DNA from: Zeimonas arvi | Lineage (GTDB): Bacteria; Pseudomonadota; Gammaproteobacteria; Burkholderiales; Burkholderiaceae_E | DNA length: 64,000 bases | Assembly: GCF_008039575.1 (NCBI RefSeq) | Contig: NZ_VDUY01000005.1 | Location: forward strand, 124,001 to 188,000 | Direction of reading: 5' to 3' | In this document: in pieces, positions 48,807 through 58,326 of the stretch | Layout: the number at the start of each line of letters is the position of its first letter | Position numbering within the stretch: the first letter of the stretch is position 1 | Translations under genes and position numbers: made by a program | Notes under the pieces: model-generated | Told to the model about the DNA's origin: nothing | The model's input: the letters and a program-made list of their open reading frames with translations, nothing else | The model's database searches: none

Positions 48807-49772
48807 ATGCAACGACGCGAATTCCTCGCCGGCGCCGGCGCGCTGGCCGCAGCCGGCGCCATGCCCGCCCTGGCCCAGTCCTTCCCGACCCGGCCGGTCG
48901 TTCTCTACTGCGCCTTCTCCGCGGGCGGACCGACCGACCAGGTCTTCCGCGTGTTCGCCGAGGCCGCCACCAGGACGCTCGGCGGCTCGGTGGTCGTCGA
49001 GAACAAGCCCGGCGCCGGCGGCACGCTGGCTGCGCTGTCGCTGCGCAGCGCGCGCCCCGACGGCCACACGCTGGCGCAGGCGCCGATGGGCCTGTTCCGC
49101 ATCCCGCACATGCAGAAGAACCGGACCTTCGACCCGATCGCCGACTTCACCTACATCAGCTGCCTGACCGGCTACACCTTCGGCCTGGTCGTGCCGGCCG
49201 ACTCGCCGATCAAGTCGATCAAGGACCTGATCGAGTACGCGAAGGCCAACCCCGGCAAGTTCACCTACGGCAGCCCGGGCGCCAACACCTCGCCGCACCT
49301 GGCCATGGAGGAGTTCTCCGAGCGCGCCGGCATCAAGTTGAACCACGTGCCCTTCAAGGGCAACGCCGACGCAATGGTCGCGCTGCTGGGCGGCCACATC
49401 ATGTCGGTGAGCGACTCCACCGGCTGGGCCCCGCACCTCGAAGCCGGCAAGGTCCGCCTGCTGGCTACCTACGGCAGCAAGCGCACCAAGCGCTGGCCCG
49501 ACATCCCCACGCTGACCGAGCTCGGCTACGACACCGTGTCCGACTCCCCCTTCGGCCTGATCGGCCCCAAGGGCATGGACCCGGCGGTGGTCAAGAAGCT
49601 GGACGACGCCTTCAAGGCCGCACTCGACGAGCCGAAGGTCAAGGAGATCGTCGACCGCTTCGACCAGCCTGTGGTCTACATGAACTCGGCCGACTACACC
49701 GCGTGGGCGAAGCGCACCTACGAAGCCGAGAAGAAGACGATCGAGCGGCTCGGTCTGGTCGGCACGATCTGA
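48807..49772 (+). CDS. Bug/TctC-family periplasmic receptor
   Basis: A 321-residue solute-binding protein of the tripartite tricarboxylate receptor family that is greatly expanded in Burkholderiales. The first residues are MQRREFLAGAGALAAAG, a twin-arginine-type signal, with cleavage near the AQ at 24. The family segments SAGGPTDQVFRVFAEAAT, VVENKPGAGGTLAAL and YGSPGANTSPHLAMEEF are present. No TctA or TctB permease is nearby, so it depends on one elsewhere or acts as a sensor. Ligand unknown. Twenty bases separate it from the dienelactone hydrolase. Confidence 0.93.
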   Translation: MQRREFLAGAGALAAAGAMPALAQSFPTRPVVLYCAFSAGGPTDQVFRVFAEAATRTLGGSVVVENKPGAGGTLAALSLRSARPDGHTLAQAPMGLFRIPHMQKNRTFDPIADFTYISCLTGYTFGLVVPADSPIKSIKDLIEYAKANPGKFTYGSPGANTSPHLAMEEFSERAGIKLNHVPFKGNADAMVALLGGHIMSVSDSTGWAPHLEAGKVRLLATYGSKRTKRWPDIPTLTELGYDTVSDSPFGLIGPKGMDPAVVKKLDDAFKAALDEPKVKEIVDRFDQPVVYMNSADYTAWAKRTYEAEKKTIERLGLVGTI

Positions 49773-49792
49773 GAACGGGCGAGGAGACCGGG

Positions 49793-50467
49793 ATGACCCG
49801 CAGCAGCACCATCGAACTGACCGCCGCCGACGGCCACCGCTTCGCGGCCTACGTGGCCGCGCCCGAAGGCAAGGCCCGCGGCGCGATCGTGATCGCACCC
49901 GAGATCTTCGGCGTGAATTCGCACATCCGCTCGGTGGCCGACGGCTACGCGGCCGACGGCTTCCTGGCGATCGCGCCGGCGCTGTTCGACCGCGCGCAGC
50001 GCGGCTACGACACCGGCTACTCGCCCGACGAGATCCAGGCCGGCATCGCCGTCATGCAGAAGGTCGACATGGCCGACGCGATGAAGGACGTCGCCGCCTG
50101 CGTGGCGCATGCCGCGCAGGCCGGAAAGGTCGCCATCGTGGGCTACTGCTGGGGCGGCACCGTGGCCTGGGTCGCGGCGGCACGGGTCGGCGGGCTGGCC
50201 TGCTCGATCCCGTACTACGGCGGCGGCATCCCGAACTTCGCCGACGAGAAGCCGGCCTGCCCGGTCATGTTCCACTTCGGCGAGCAGGACAAGAGCCCCA
50301 CCCCCGAACAGGCCCGCAAGGTCGCGGCCGCCAACCCCTCGGCGATCGCGCACTTCTACGACGCCGGCCACGGCTTCAACTGCGACCAGCGCGGCTCCTA
50401 CGATGCCGCCGCGTCGAAGCTCGCGCGCGGCCGCACGCTGGAGTTCCTGGGCAAGCACGTGGGTTGA
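49793..50467 (+). CDS. dienelactone hydrolase family protein
   Basis: A 224-residue alpha/beta hydrolase. The triad is Cys119 (VGYCWGG), Asp166 (FGEQDKS) and His193 (YDAGHGFNC), the order and residues of dienelactone hydrolase, which converts cis-dienelactone to maleylacetate in chloroaromatic catabolism. Many members have other ester or lactone substrates, so a specific pathway is not assigned. The ATG is preceded by GAGGAGACCGGG. It probably shares the transcript with the Bug receptor. It ends 6 bases from the convergent dehydrogenase. Confidence 0.92.
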   Translation: MTRSSTIELTAADGHRFAAYVAAPEGKARGAIVIAPEIFGVNSHIRSVADGYAADGFLAIAPALFDRAQRGYDTGYSPDEIQAGIAVMQKVDMADAMKDVAACVAHAAQAGKVAIVGYCWGGTVAWVAAARVGGLACSIPYYGGGIPNFADEKPACPVMFHFGEQDKSPTPEQARKVAAANPSAIAHFYDAGHGFNCDQRGSYDAAASKLARGRTLEFLGKHVG

Positions 50468-50473
50468 TCGGCG

Positions 50474-51268
50474 CTACTGCGCCGTCCAGCCCCCGTCCAC
50501 CGGCAACGAAACGCCGGTGATGCCTTCGGCGGCGTCGCTGCACAGGAAGGCGGCGACCTCGCCGATCCGCGACGGCGGCAGCAGCTTCAGGTTCGGCTGC
50601 TTCTCCTTGAGCAGGTCGCGGATGGCCGCTTCGCGATCGCCGCCGAACTGGGCGGCGCGCGCCGCGATCTGCGGGCCCAGGATCGGGGTCTCGGTCCAGC
50701 CGGGGCAGATGCAGTTCACCGTGATGCCGTCGGTCGCGGTCTCCAGCGCCACGCCCTTCGACATGCCGACCAGGCCGTGCTTGGCCGCCAGGTAGGCGGT
50801 CTTGTTCACCGAGGCCACCAGTCCGTGCACCGAGGCGATATTGACGATGCGGCCCCAGCCGCGCTCGCGCATCGCAGGCACCGCGGCGCGCATCGTGTGG
50901 AAGGCCGCGCTCAGGTTGATCGCGATGATCGCGTCCCAGCGCTCGGGCGGGAAGCTCTCGATCGGGCAGGTGTGCTGGATTCCGGCGTTGTTGACCAGGA
51001 TGTCGGGCGCGGCCAGCGCCTGCGCGGCGCGCGCGACCACCGCCGCCGCCTGTGCCGGGTCGGCCAGGTCGGCCCGCACGTAGGCCGCGCGCACGCCGTG
51101 CACGCCGGCGAGCGCCGCCGCAGCGGCCTCGCCGCCCGCCTGCGGCTCGATGCCGTGCACCACCACGTCGGCCCCGGCAGCGGCCAGCGCCTGCGCGATC
51201 GCCTCGCCGATTCCCTGCGTGGCGCCAGTGACCAGCGCGGTCCGTCCCTTCAGCGTCTTCCCGGCCAT
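50474..51268 (-). CDS. bdhA: 3-hydroxybutyrate dehydrogenase, SDR family
   Basis: A 264-residue short-chain dehydrogenase. TGATQGIGEAIAQAL near 15-29 binds NAD(H), NNAGIQHTCPIESFP is characteristic of 3-hydroxybutyrate dehydrogenase, and the catalytic Ser, Tyr and Lys occur in ASVHGLVASVNKTAYLAAKHG. QPNLKLLPPSRIGEVAAFL is also typical of BdhA. It interconverts 3-hydroxybutyrate and acetoacetate. It begins 2 bases after the acyl-CoA ligase stop, the last gene of the thiolase-ligase-dehydrogenase operon. An alternative is a related beta-hydroxyacid specificity. Confidence 0.9.
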   Translation of the reverse strand: MAGKTLKGRTALVTGATQGIGEAIAQALAAAGADVVVHGIEPQAGGEAAAAALAGVHGVRAAYVRADLADPAQAAAVVARAAQALAAPDILVNNAGIQHTCPIESFPPERWDAIIAINLSAAFHTMRAAVPAMRERGWGRIVNIASVHGLVASVNKTAYLAAKHGLVGMSKGVALETATDGITVNCICPGWTETPILGPQIAARAAQFGGDREAAIRDLLKEKQPNLKLLPPSRIGEVAAFLCSDAAEGITGVSLPVDGGWTAQ

Positions 51269-51270
51269 GA

Positions 51271-52863
51271 TCAGGCTCCCTCCTTCGTTGCGCCCTTGCC
51301 CGTCGTCTCGCCCGGGCCCGTCTTCTCGCCCTGGCCCGCGACGAGCGCCCGCTCGCGCTCGCGCAGTTCGGTCTTCAGCACCTTGCCGTAGTTGTTCTTG
51401 GGCAGCGCCTCGGTGAAGCGCCAGCGCTTGGGCCGCTTGAAGCGCGCGATGTGCTCCAGGCAGTGCGCGTCGAGCTCGGCCTCGGCCGCCGGGGCGCGCA
51501 GCACCACCCAGGCCACGACCACCTCGCCCCAGTCCGCATCCGGCGCGCCGATCACGCTGACCTCGGCCACCGCCGGATGCGTGAGCAGCGCTTCCTCGAC
51601 CTCGCGCGGGTAGATGTTGGTGCCGCCGCTGATGATCAGGTCCTTGCTGCGGTCGAGCAGGGTCAGGAAGCCGTCGGCATCCAGCGCGCCGACGTCGCCG
51701 GTGTGGAGCCAGCCGTCGCGGATGGCTTTCGCCGTGGCGGCCGGGTCCTTCCAGTAGCCCTTCATCACCACCTCGCCGCGCACGCAGACCTCGCCCGGCT
51801 CGCCGGCAGGCAGCGCGCGGCCGTCGGCGTCGCGCACCGAGACCTCGACCATCGGCTGCGCGTAGCCCACCGAGGCCAGGCGCTCGCGGTGGCGCGGCTG
51901 CGCGCGGTCCAGGACCACGTGCTTCGGCAACACCGTGATCGTCATCGGGCTCTCGCCCTGGCCGTAGATCTGCGCGAAGTGCGGGCCGATCACCGCCAGC
52001 GCGCGCTCGATGTCGGCCAGGTACATCGGCCCGCCACCGTAGCAGATCGTGGCCAGGCCCTCGATCGGGCGGGCGCCCGCGCCGCCGGCAGCGCGCGCCG
52101 ACGCCCACTCGACCAGCCGGTGCACCATCGTGGGCGCCGCGAAGAACGAGGCGTTGCGCCAGCGCGCGGCCAGCGCCGCGATCTCGGCGCCGTCGAAGCC
52201 GCCCGAGGCCGGCACCACGTTGAGCCCGCCGTTCAGCACGTAGGGCAGGTGATAGAGGCCGCCGCCGTGCGACAGCGGCGCCGGATGCAGCATGGCGTCG
52301 CCGGGCGACACCGGCTGGACCTCGGCGAGATACGCCATCGTGCACCAGCGCAGGTTGCGCACGGTGAGCTGCACGCCCTTGGGCCGGCCGGTGGTGCCGC
52401 TGGTGTAGAACAGCCAGGCGTCGTCGTCCTCGGCGCGCTCGGCAATGTCCGCGGGCGGCAGGCCGGAAACCTCGGGCAGGGCCTCGGCGCCGACCAGCCC
52501 GCAGCCTGCCGGCAGGTGCGCGCCCAGCGTCCGGCCGCGCTCGGCATCGACCAGGCAGAGCCTGGCCCCGCTGTGTCCCAGGATGTAGGCCGCCTCGCGG
52601 CCGTGCAGCTTGGCGTTGATCGGCACCGCCACCAGCCCGGCCCACCAGACGGTCCACAGCCAGACCAGGTAGTCCGGGGCGTTGCCGCGGAACAGGCCCA
52701 CCCGGTCGCCTGGCGCCAGCCCGCGGCCGCGCAGCCAGTGCGCGCCGCGCGCCGCGCGATCGGCGAACTCGCGATAGTTGCAGACGACCGTGTCGCCGTG
52801 CGCAAGCGCCGGCCGGTCGCCGAAGATCGCGGCGCTGCGCGCCAGCCAGTGCGCCAGGTTCAT
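51271..52863 (-). CDS. acyl-CoA synthetase, AMP-forming
   Basis: A 530-residue ANL-superfamily ligase that activates a carboxylic acid to its CoA thioester with ATP. The P-loop-like FYTSGTTGRPKGVQL near 162-176, the central IYGQGESPMTIT, the hinge LLDRSKDLIISGGTNIYP and the catalytic lysine in LPKNNYGKVLKTEL are present. The start overlaps the thiolase stop (ATGA). The glycine-, threonine- and lysine-rich C-terminal tail (about 15 residues) is unusual. Likely substrate is a fatty, keto or aromatic acid; the acid-binding pocket is not diagnostic. Confidence 0.9.
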   Translation of the reverse strand: MNLAHWLARSAAIFGDRPALAHGDTVVCNYREFADRAARGAHWLRGRGLAPGDRVGLFRGNAPDYLVWLWTVWWAGLVAVPINAKLHGREAAYILGHSGARLCLVDAERGRTLGAHLPAGCGLVGAEALPEVSGLPPADIAERAEDDDAWLFYTSGTTGRPKGVQLTVRNLRWCTMAYLAEVQPVSPGDAMLHPAPLSHGGGLYHLPYVLNGGLNVVPASGGFDGAEIAALAARWRNASFFAAPTMVHRLVEWASARAAGGAGARPIEGLATICYGGGPMYLADIERALAVIGPHFAQIYGQGESPMTITVLPKHVVLDRAQPRHRERLASVGYAQPMVEVSVRDADGRALPAGEPGEVCVRGEVVMKGYWKDPAATAKAIRDGWLHTGDVGALDADGFLTLLDRSKDLIISGGTNIYPREVEEALLTHPAVAEVSVIGAPDADWGEVVVAWVVLRAPAAEAELDAHCLEHIARFKRPKRWRFTEALPKNNYGKVLKTELRERERALVAGQGEKTGPGETTGKGATKEGA

Positions 52864-54029
52864 TCGACCCGCTCCAGGATGCTCACGCAGTTGGAAACGC
52901 CCGCGCCGCCCATGTTGAACACGCCCGCGAGCCGGGCCGGCGGCAGCCTGTCCGCGCCGAAGCGCCCGAGCAGCAGCCACGAGGCCAGCACGTGCATCGA
53001 CACGCCGGTGGCGCCGATCGGGTGGCCCTTGGCCTTCAGACCGCCCGACACGTTCACCGGCAGCCGGCCGCCAGGATGCACGATGCCCTCTTCGAGCACG
53101 CGCGCCCCCTGGCCGCGTGCGGCCAGCCCCATCGCCTCGTACTGCATCAGCTCGGCGATCGTGAAGCAATCGTGGGTCTCCACGCAGTCCAGGTCGGCCA
53201 GCGACAGGCCTGCGCGGTCCAGCGCCAGCCGCCAGGCCTCGCGGCAGCCGGCCAGCTCGCTCATGTCGCGCGCCGACATCGGCATCAGGTCGGTGACCTG
53301 GGCGGTGGCGCGCAGCCGCACCGCCGGCTTGCCGGCGGGCCGCGCATCGGCCGCGGCCAGCACCACCGCCGCCGCGCCGTCGGAGATCGGCGAACAGTCG
53401 GTGCGAAGCAGGCGGCCGGCCACCCTCGGGTTGCCGGGCGACTCGGTCGCGCAGAAGGACTCGTCGATCGCCTGGCGCAGTTGCGCGAAGGGGTTGTCGG
53501 CGCCGTTGGCGTGGTTCTTCGCGGCGATCTTCGCCATCGCCGTCTCGGGCGCGCCGAAGCGGGCGGCGTAGGCGTCGGCGATCTTCGCGAACGCGCCCGC
53601 GAAGCCGGCCGGCGTGTCGGCCTCCTCGGCCACGTAGCCGGCGGCCAGCAGGGCCTGGCCCACCTCGCGGGTCGGCAGCCGCGACATGCTCTCCACCCCG
53701 ATCGCCAGCACCCGGCGCGCGTCGCCCGCCCGGATCGCCTGCGCGCCCTGGTGGACCGCGGCGGTGCCGGTGGCGCAGGCGTTCTCGACCCGGGTGGCGG
53801 GCTTGAAGCGCAGCCCCGGCAGCAGGCCGCCGGCCAGCCCGGCGGTGAAGCCCTGGCGCGACAGGCCGTGATTGAAGTGGCCGACGAAGATCCCGTCGAT
53901 TTCCGAGGCCTCGAGCCCGGCGTCGTCGAGCGCCTGCTGCGCCACCGCGCGCATCAGCGACTCCACGTCGCGGTCAGGGAACTTGCCGAAACGGGTGTGG
54001 CCGAAGCCCACCAGATCAACCGCCGACAT
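52860..54029 (-). CDS. thiolase family protein
   Basis: A 389-residue thiolase of the SCP2/acetyl-CoA acetyltransferase type. Cys85 in VENACATGTAAVHQG is the acyl-accepting cysteine, the catalytic His lies in GGLKAKGHPIGATGVS, and NMGGAGVSNCVS near the C-terminus has the second cysteine. The gene order thiolase, acyl-CoA ligase, 3-hydroxybutyrate dehydrogenase implies degradation or synthesis of a short-chain keto/hydroxy acid. It is divergent from a PAS-LuxR regulator with 82 bases between. Start ATG at 54029 follows AAGGAG. Confidence 0.9.
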   Translation of the reverse strand: MSAVDLVGFGHTRFGKFPDRDVESLMRAVAQQALDDAGLEASEIDGIFVGHFNHGLSRQGFTAGLAGGLLPGLRFKPATRVENACATGTAAVHQGAQAIRAGDARRVLAIGVESMSRLPTREVGQALLAAGYVAEEADTPAGFAGAFAKIADAYAARFGAPETAMAKIAAKNHANGADNPFAQLRQAIDESFCATESPGNPRVAGRLLRTDCSPISDGAAAVVLAAADARPAGKPAVRLRATAQVTDLMPMSARDMSELAGCREAWRLALDRAGLSLADLDCVETHDCFTIAELMQYEAMGLAARGQGARVLEEGIVHPGGRLPVNVSGGLKAKGHPIGATGVSMHVLASWLLLGRFGADRLPPARLAGVFNMGGAGVSNCVSILERVE

Positions 54030-54111
54030 CCTCGTCTCCTTGTCTGGCATAAGATCGGCCGGGCGCCGCGCACCGGCGCGTCTCCGGACAGGAATCGAAC
54101 AGTAGCCGTCC

Positions 54112-54723
54112 ATGGCCACCGCGCAAAGTCGTGAAACTACGCCACCGGCCGCCACGGCGGGCGATGCGGAGCACGCTGCGCTCTGCGCCGCGCTCGCGCC
54201 GCTGGGCCTGTGCCTGTCGCGCGAGCGGACCATCGCCTGGTGCAATCCGGCCTTCGCGCGGATGTTCGGCTACGAACCCGTCGAGCTCGAGGGCACCAGC
54301 CTGGAACGCCTGTACCCGAGCAGCCAGGAGTTCGCCCGGATCGGCGAGCGCGGCCTGCGCCGGATGCAGGCCACCGGCGAGTACGGCGACGAGCGGCTGA
54401 TGCGCCACCGCAGCGGCCGGCTGATCTGGTTCCGGGTGCACGGCCGCAGCGCCGACGCGGCCGCCCCCTTCGCGCTGGCCGCCTGGACCTTCGAGCCGCT
54501 GGGCGGCCATCCCCACCCGGGAGCGCCGGGCGCCCCCGGCGCGCTCACGCCGCGCGAGCGCGAGGTGCTCACCGGCCTGGTGCGCGGCGAGACCAGCAAG
54601 GAGAGCGCGCGCCATCTCGGAATCAGCCCTCGCACGGTGGAGAAGTACCGCGCGCGCCTGATGGCGAAGTACCATGCACCGAACGCCGCGGCACTGGTGC
54701 AGAAGGTGCTCGGCGTGCCCTGA
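54112..54723 (+). CDS. PAS-LuxR transcriptional regulator
   Basis: A 203-residue regulator with no receiver domain. Residues about 20-120 are a PAS fold ([40 protein letters not shown]), able to hold a small ligand or cofactor. After a Pro/Gly linker, residues about 140-203 are a LuxR-type helix-turn-helix ([19 protein letters not shown], then [16 protein letters not shown]). The gene is divergent from the thiolase operon, so I infer that it senses a pathway compound and regulates that operon. The effector is unknown. Confidence 0.9.
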   Translation: MATAQSRETTPPAATAGDAEHAALCAALAPLGLCLSRERTIAWCNPAFARMFGYEPVELEGTSLERLYPSSQEFARIGERGLRRMQATGEYGDERLMRHRSGRLIWFRVHGRSADAAAPFALAAWTFEPLGGHPHPGAPGAPGALTPREREVLTGLVRGETSKESARHLGISPRTVEKYRARLMAKYHAPNAAALVQKVLGVP

Positions 54724-54782
54724 GCACGCGGCACGCGCCCGCCGCGCCGCCCGGCGAATTCCACGCATCCAGCCCCAAGCCC

Positions 54783-56057
54783 ATGCCCGACGCCACCCTC
54801 ACCCGCAAGATCCTGGACGCCGTCGACGCCGGCTTCGACGCGCAGATCCGCTTCACCGCCGACCTGGTCGCCAGCCCCTCGCTGCGCGGCCAGGAGGCAC
54901 CCGCGCAGGACATGATGGCGCGCGCTTTCCGCGAGCGCGGCCTGAGCGTGGACCGCTGGAAGATCGAGGTCGACGACATCCGTCACCTGCCCGGCTTCTC
55001 GCCGGTGGCGATCTCCTACGACAACGCGTTCAACGTGGTCGGCACGCAACGCCCGAGAAAGGGCGGCGGCCGGTCGCTGATCCTGAACGGCCACATCGAC
55101 GTGGTGCCCACCGGCCCGCTCGACATGTGGACCGATCCGCCCTTCGCGCCGAAAGTGAAGGGCGGCTGGCTCTACGGCCGCGGCGGCGGCGACATGAAGG
55201 CCGGCCTGGTCGGCAACCTGTTCGCGCTCGACGCGCTGGCCCGCATCGGGCTCGCGCCCGCCGGCGAGGTCTACCTGCAATCGGTGGTCGAGGAAGAATG
55301 CACCGGCAACGGCGCGCTGGCCTGCCTGCAGCGCGGCTATCGCGGCGATGCCGCGCTGATCCCCGAGCCCTTCGGCGAGACGCTGATGAGCACGCAGGTC
55401 GGCGTGATCTGGTTCCAGGTCAAGGTGCGCGGCCGGCCGGTGCACGTGATGACCGCCGGCTCGGGCGCCAACGCGATCGAGGCCTGCTTCCCGCTGGTAT
55501 CGGCGCTGCACGCGCTCGAGCACGAGTGGAACGAGCGCGGCCATCCGGCCTTCGCCGGCCACGCGCATCCGATCAACTTCGTGCTCGCGAAGATCGAGGG
55601 CGGCGACTGGACCTCCAGCGTGCCGGCCTGGTGCACCTTCGACATGCGCATCGGCCTCTTCCCGGGCCAGGACCTGATGCAGGCCCGCGCCGAGGTCGAG
55701 GCCACGATCGCGAAGGCCGCGGCGAAGGACCCCTTCCTGGCCAAGCACCCGCCCGAGGTCGTCTACCATGGCTTCATGGCCGAAGGCTGGGTGCTGCCCG
55801 AGGACACCGAGGCCCAGCGCACCCTGGCCGCCGCTCACCAGGCGGTCACCGGCCAGCCGCTGCAGCCCTTCGCGAGCACCGGCACCACCGACGCCCGCTT
55901 CTTCGGCTTGTACGCCGACACCCCGGCGCTGGTCTACGGGCCGCGCGCCGAGTTCATCCACGGCTTCGACGAGCGCGTGGAGCTGGAGTCGGTGCGCCGC
56001 GTCACGCAGGCCACCGCGCTGTTCATCGCCGACTGGTGCGGCGTCGAGGAGAGGTAA
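54783..56057 (+). CDS. M20 family metallopeptidase (ArgE/DapE-like)
   Basis: A 424-residue di-zinc deacylase. The metal site residues appear in order: NGHIDVVPTGP near 100-110 (His and Asp), RGGGDMKAG (Asp), VVEEECTGNG (catalytic Glu and ligand Glu), and the C-terminal FIHGFDERVELE (His). Typical substrates are N-acyl amino acids. ATG 54783 gives the family N-terminus; the open frame upstream is not protein-like. It is 59 bases after the PAS-LuxR gene and shares one base with the next M20 gene (TAATG). Substrate unknown. Confidence 0.9.
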   Translation: MPDATLTRKILDAVDAGFDAQIRFTADLVASPSLRGQEAPAQDMMARAFRERGLSVDRWKIEVDDIRHLPGFSPVAISYDNAFNVVGTQRPRKGGGRSLILNGHIDVVPTGPLDMWTDPPFAPKVKGGWLYGRGGGDMKAGLVGNLFALDALARIGLAPAGEVYLQSVVEEECTGNGALACLQRGYRGDAALIPEPFGETLMSTQVGVIWFQVKVRGRPVHVMTAGSGANAIEACFPLVSALHALEHEWNERGHPAFAGHAHPINFVLAKIEGGDWTSSVPAWCTFDMRIGLFPGQDLMQARAEVEATIAKAAAKDPFLAKHPPEVVYHGFMAEGWVLPEDTEAQRTLAAAHQAVTGQPLQPFASTGTTDARFFGLYADTPALVYGPRAEFIHGFDERVELESVRRVTQATALFIADWCGVEER

Positions 56058-57229
56058 TGACCACCTTGCCCCCGCTCATCGAGGAGAACCACGCCGAGTT
56101 CACCGCCTGGCGCCGCGACATCCACGCGCATCCGGAGCTCGGCTTCGCCGAGAGCCGCACCGCCGAACTGGTCGCCACGCGCCTCGAGTCCTTCGGCATC
56201 GAGGTGCACCGCGGCGTCGGCCGCACCGGCGTGGTCGGCGTGCTGCGCAACGGCGCGTCGCCCCGCACCATCGGACTGCGCGCCGACATGGACGCCCTGC
56301 CGATCCAGGAGGCCAACAGCTTCGATCACCGCTCGCGCCATGACGGGCGCATGCACGCCTGCGGCCACGACGGCCACACCGCGATGCTGCTGGGCGCGGC
56401 CAAGGTGCTCGCCGCCACCCGCAACTTCGACGGCACCGTGCACTTCGTCTTCCAGCCGGCCGAGGAAGGCCTGGGCGGCGCGAAGGCGATGGTCGACGAC
56501 GGCCTGTTCGAGCGCTTTCCCTGCGAATCGATCTTCGGCATGCACAACCGGCCCAAGCTGGCGGTGGGCCGCTTCGCGGTGCGCGCCGGCCCGATGATGG
56601 CCGGCGGCGCCTTCTTCGACATCGACATCACCGGCGTGGGCGCGCACGGGGCGCGGCCGGAGTCGGGCGTCGACCCGATCATGGTCGGCACGCAGATCGC
56701 GTCGGCCCTGCAGACGATCGTGTCGCGCAACGTGGCGCCGGTCGACACCGCGGTGCTGTCGATCACGCAGTTCCACGCCGGCGACGCCTACAACGTGATC
56801 CCGCAGACCGCCAGGCTGTCGGGCACGGTGCGGGCCTTCTCCAACGCCACGATGACGATGATCGGCGAGCACATGAAGCGCACCGCCGAGGGCGTCGCGC
56901 GGGCCATGGGCGCCACCGCGAAGGTCGACTTCCGGGTCAACTTCGCGCCCACGATCAACGATCCGGCGCAGGCCGAGTTCGCCGCGGCCGTCTGCGCCGA
57001 GCTGGTGGGCGCCCACAACGTGGAGCGCAACCCGCCGCTGATCATGGCGAGCGAGGACTTCTCCTTCATGCTCGAGCGGGTGCCCGGCTGCTACCTCAAC
57101 ATCGGCAACGGCGAGATCGAAGGCTCCTGCGAGGTCCACAACCCGGCCTACGACTTCAACGACGACGCGATCCCGCTCGGCGTGGGCTTCTTCGTGCGGG
57201 CCGTCGAGCACAAGCTGGCCCGGGGCTGA
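56057..57229 (+). CDS. M20 amidohydrolase (hippurate-hydrolase-like)
   Basis: A 390-residue metal-dependent amidohydrolase of the HipO/IAA-amino-acid hydrolase branch. RRDIHAHPELGFAE near 17-30, LRADMDALPIQE, HACGHDGHTAML with the ligand Cys and His, and QPAEEGLGGAKAMV with catalytic Glu are all present; the dimerisation domain with GVGAHGARPESGVDP follows. It releases an amino acid from an N-acyl conjugate. Its start overlaps the other M20 gene, so the two likely act on related conjugates. Which conjugates cannot be told. Confidence 0.91.
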   Translation: MTTLPPLIEENHAEFTAWRRDIHAHPELGFAESRTAELVATRLESFGIEVHRGVGRTGVVGVLRNGASPRTIGLRADMDALPIQEANSFDHRSRHDGRMHACGHDGHTAMLLGAAKVLAATRNFDGTVHFVFQPAEEGLGGAKAMVDDGLFERFPCESIFGMHNRPKLAVGRFAVRAGPMMAGGAFFDIDITGVGAHGARPESGVDPIMVGTQIASALQTIVSRNVAPVDTAVLSITQFHAGDAYNVIPQTARLSGTVRAFSNATMTMIGEHMKRTAEGVARAMGATAKVDFRVNFAPTINDPAQAEFAAAVCAELVGAHNVERNPPLIMASEDFSFMLERVPGCYLNIGNGEIEGSCEVHNPAYDFNDDAIPLGVGFFVRAVEHKLARG

Positions 57230-57372
57230 GGCTGCCGGCGCAGCGGCGAAGCGGCGAGGCGGCAGGCCCCCGCCGAAGGCCCTTCCGGAACCGCTTGTCC
57301 CGCTGCCGCGCTAGGACATTCGGACCGGGCGAGGCGGCGTTTCCTAGACTGGCGATAGCTCAGGAGACCGGA

Positions 57373-58326
57373 ATGCCATCCATTCGCACCCGCAGGGACT
57401 TCCTTGCGCTGTCGGGCGCATCGTTGCTGCTCGGCGGCGCGGCAGCGCCCGGCGCCGGCCTGGCCGGCACGCTGCTCGCCCAGGCCCCCGCCGGTGGCGC
57501 CCAGGACTACCAGCCCCAGCGCGGCCAGTCCGGGAAAGACGTGATCTGGATCCCCACGCCCGACAAGCTGGTCACCCGCATGTTGTCCATGGCGCAGGTC
57601 TCGGCCTCGGACTTCGTGATCGACCTCGGCGCGGGCGACGGCAAGATCGTGATCGCCGCGGCCCGCGAGTTCGGCGCGAGAGGGCTGGGCGTCGAGTACG
57701 AGCCGCAGATGGTCGAGCATGCGCGACGCAACGCACAGGCAGCCGGGGTGGCCGACCGCGCGCGCTTCGAGAAGGCCGACATCTTCGAGTCGGACTTCTC
57801 GCCGGCCTCGGTCATCACGATGTACCTGCTGCCGCACCTGAACATGCGGCTGCGCCATCGCCTGATGGCGCTCAAGCCTGGCACCCGGGTCGTGTCGCAC
57901 GAGTTCAGGCTCGGCAACTGGACGCCCGACGAGACTTCGCGCGTCGGCAGCGCGTCGACCCACCTGTGGCTGGTGCCCGCCAATTTCGGCGGCGACTGGC
58001 AGTTGCGCTTCCCGCAGCGCAAGGGGCCGGCGGTCGCCGCCCTGGCGGTCGAGCAGACCTTCCAGAACTTCCGCGGCCGCATCGTGTTCGAGGACTTCGA
58101 GACCAGTTTTCGCGAGCCGAAGGTCGCCGGCGACACGGTCCGGTTCGCGTTCACCGACGAGGAAGGCCGGCTGCGGCGCTTCGACGGCCGGATCGACGGC
58201 GACAACGTCTCGGGCACCGTCTACGACGGCGCGAGCGGGGCGCCCTTCACCGCCACCCGGATCGGCAAGGCGCCTGCGATCATCGGCTCGGCGCCGGCGC
58301 AGGAAAACGAGATCTACGACAACTGA
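57373..58326 (+). CDS. Tat-exported SAM-dependent methyltransferase-like protein
   Basis: A 317-residue protein. The N-terminus has RTRRDFLALSG and a hydrophobic stretch, a twin-arginine signal with probable cleavage near residue 37. Residues about 60-170 are a class I methyltransferase fold with VIDLGAGDGKIVIAAA (SAM motif) and LGVEYEPQMVEHARRNA. The C-terminal third is beta-rich. Export of a methyltransferase is odd because SAM is cytoplasmic. ATG 57373 is the start that keeps the RR motif; no better internal start removes it except at the price of truncation. Its stop shares a base with the permease ATG. Confidence 0.78.
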   Translation: MPSIRTRRDFLALSGASLLLGGAAAPGAGLAGTLLAQAPAGGAQDYQPQRGQSGKDVIWIPTPDKLVTRMLSMAQVSASDFVIDLGAGDGKIVIAAAREFGARGLGVEYEPQMVEHARRNAQAAGVADRARFEKADIFESDFSPASVITMYLLPHLNMRLRHRLMALKPGTRVVSHEFRLGNWTPDETSRVGSASTHLWLVPANFGGDWQLRFPQRKGPAVAALAVEQTFQNFRGRIVFEDFETSFREPKVAGDTVRFAFTDEEGRLRRFDGRIDGDNVSGTVYDGASGAPFTATRIGKAPAIIGSAPAQENEIYDN

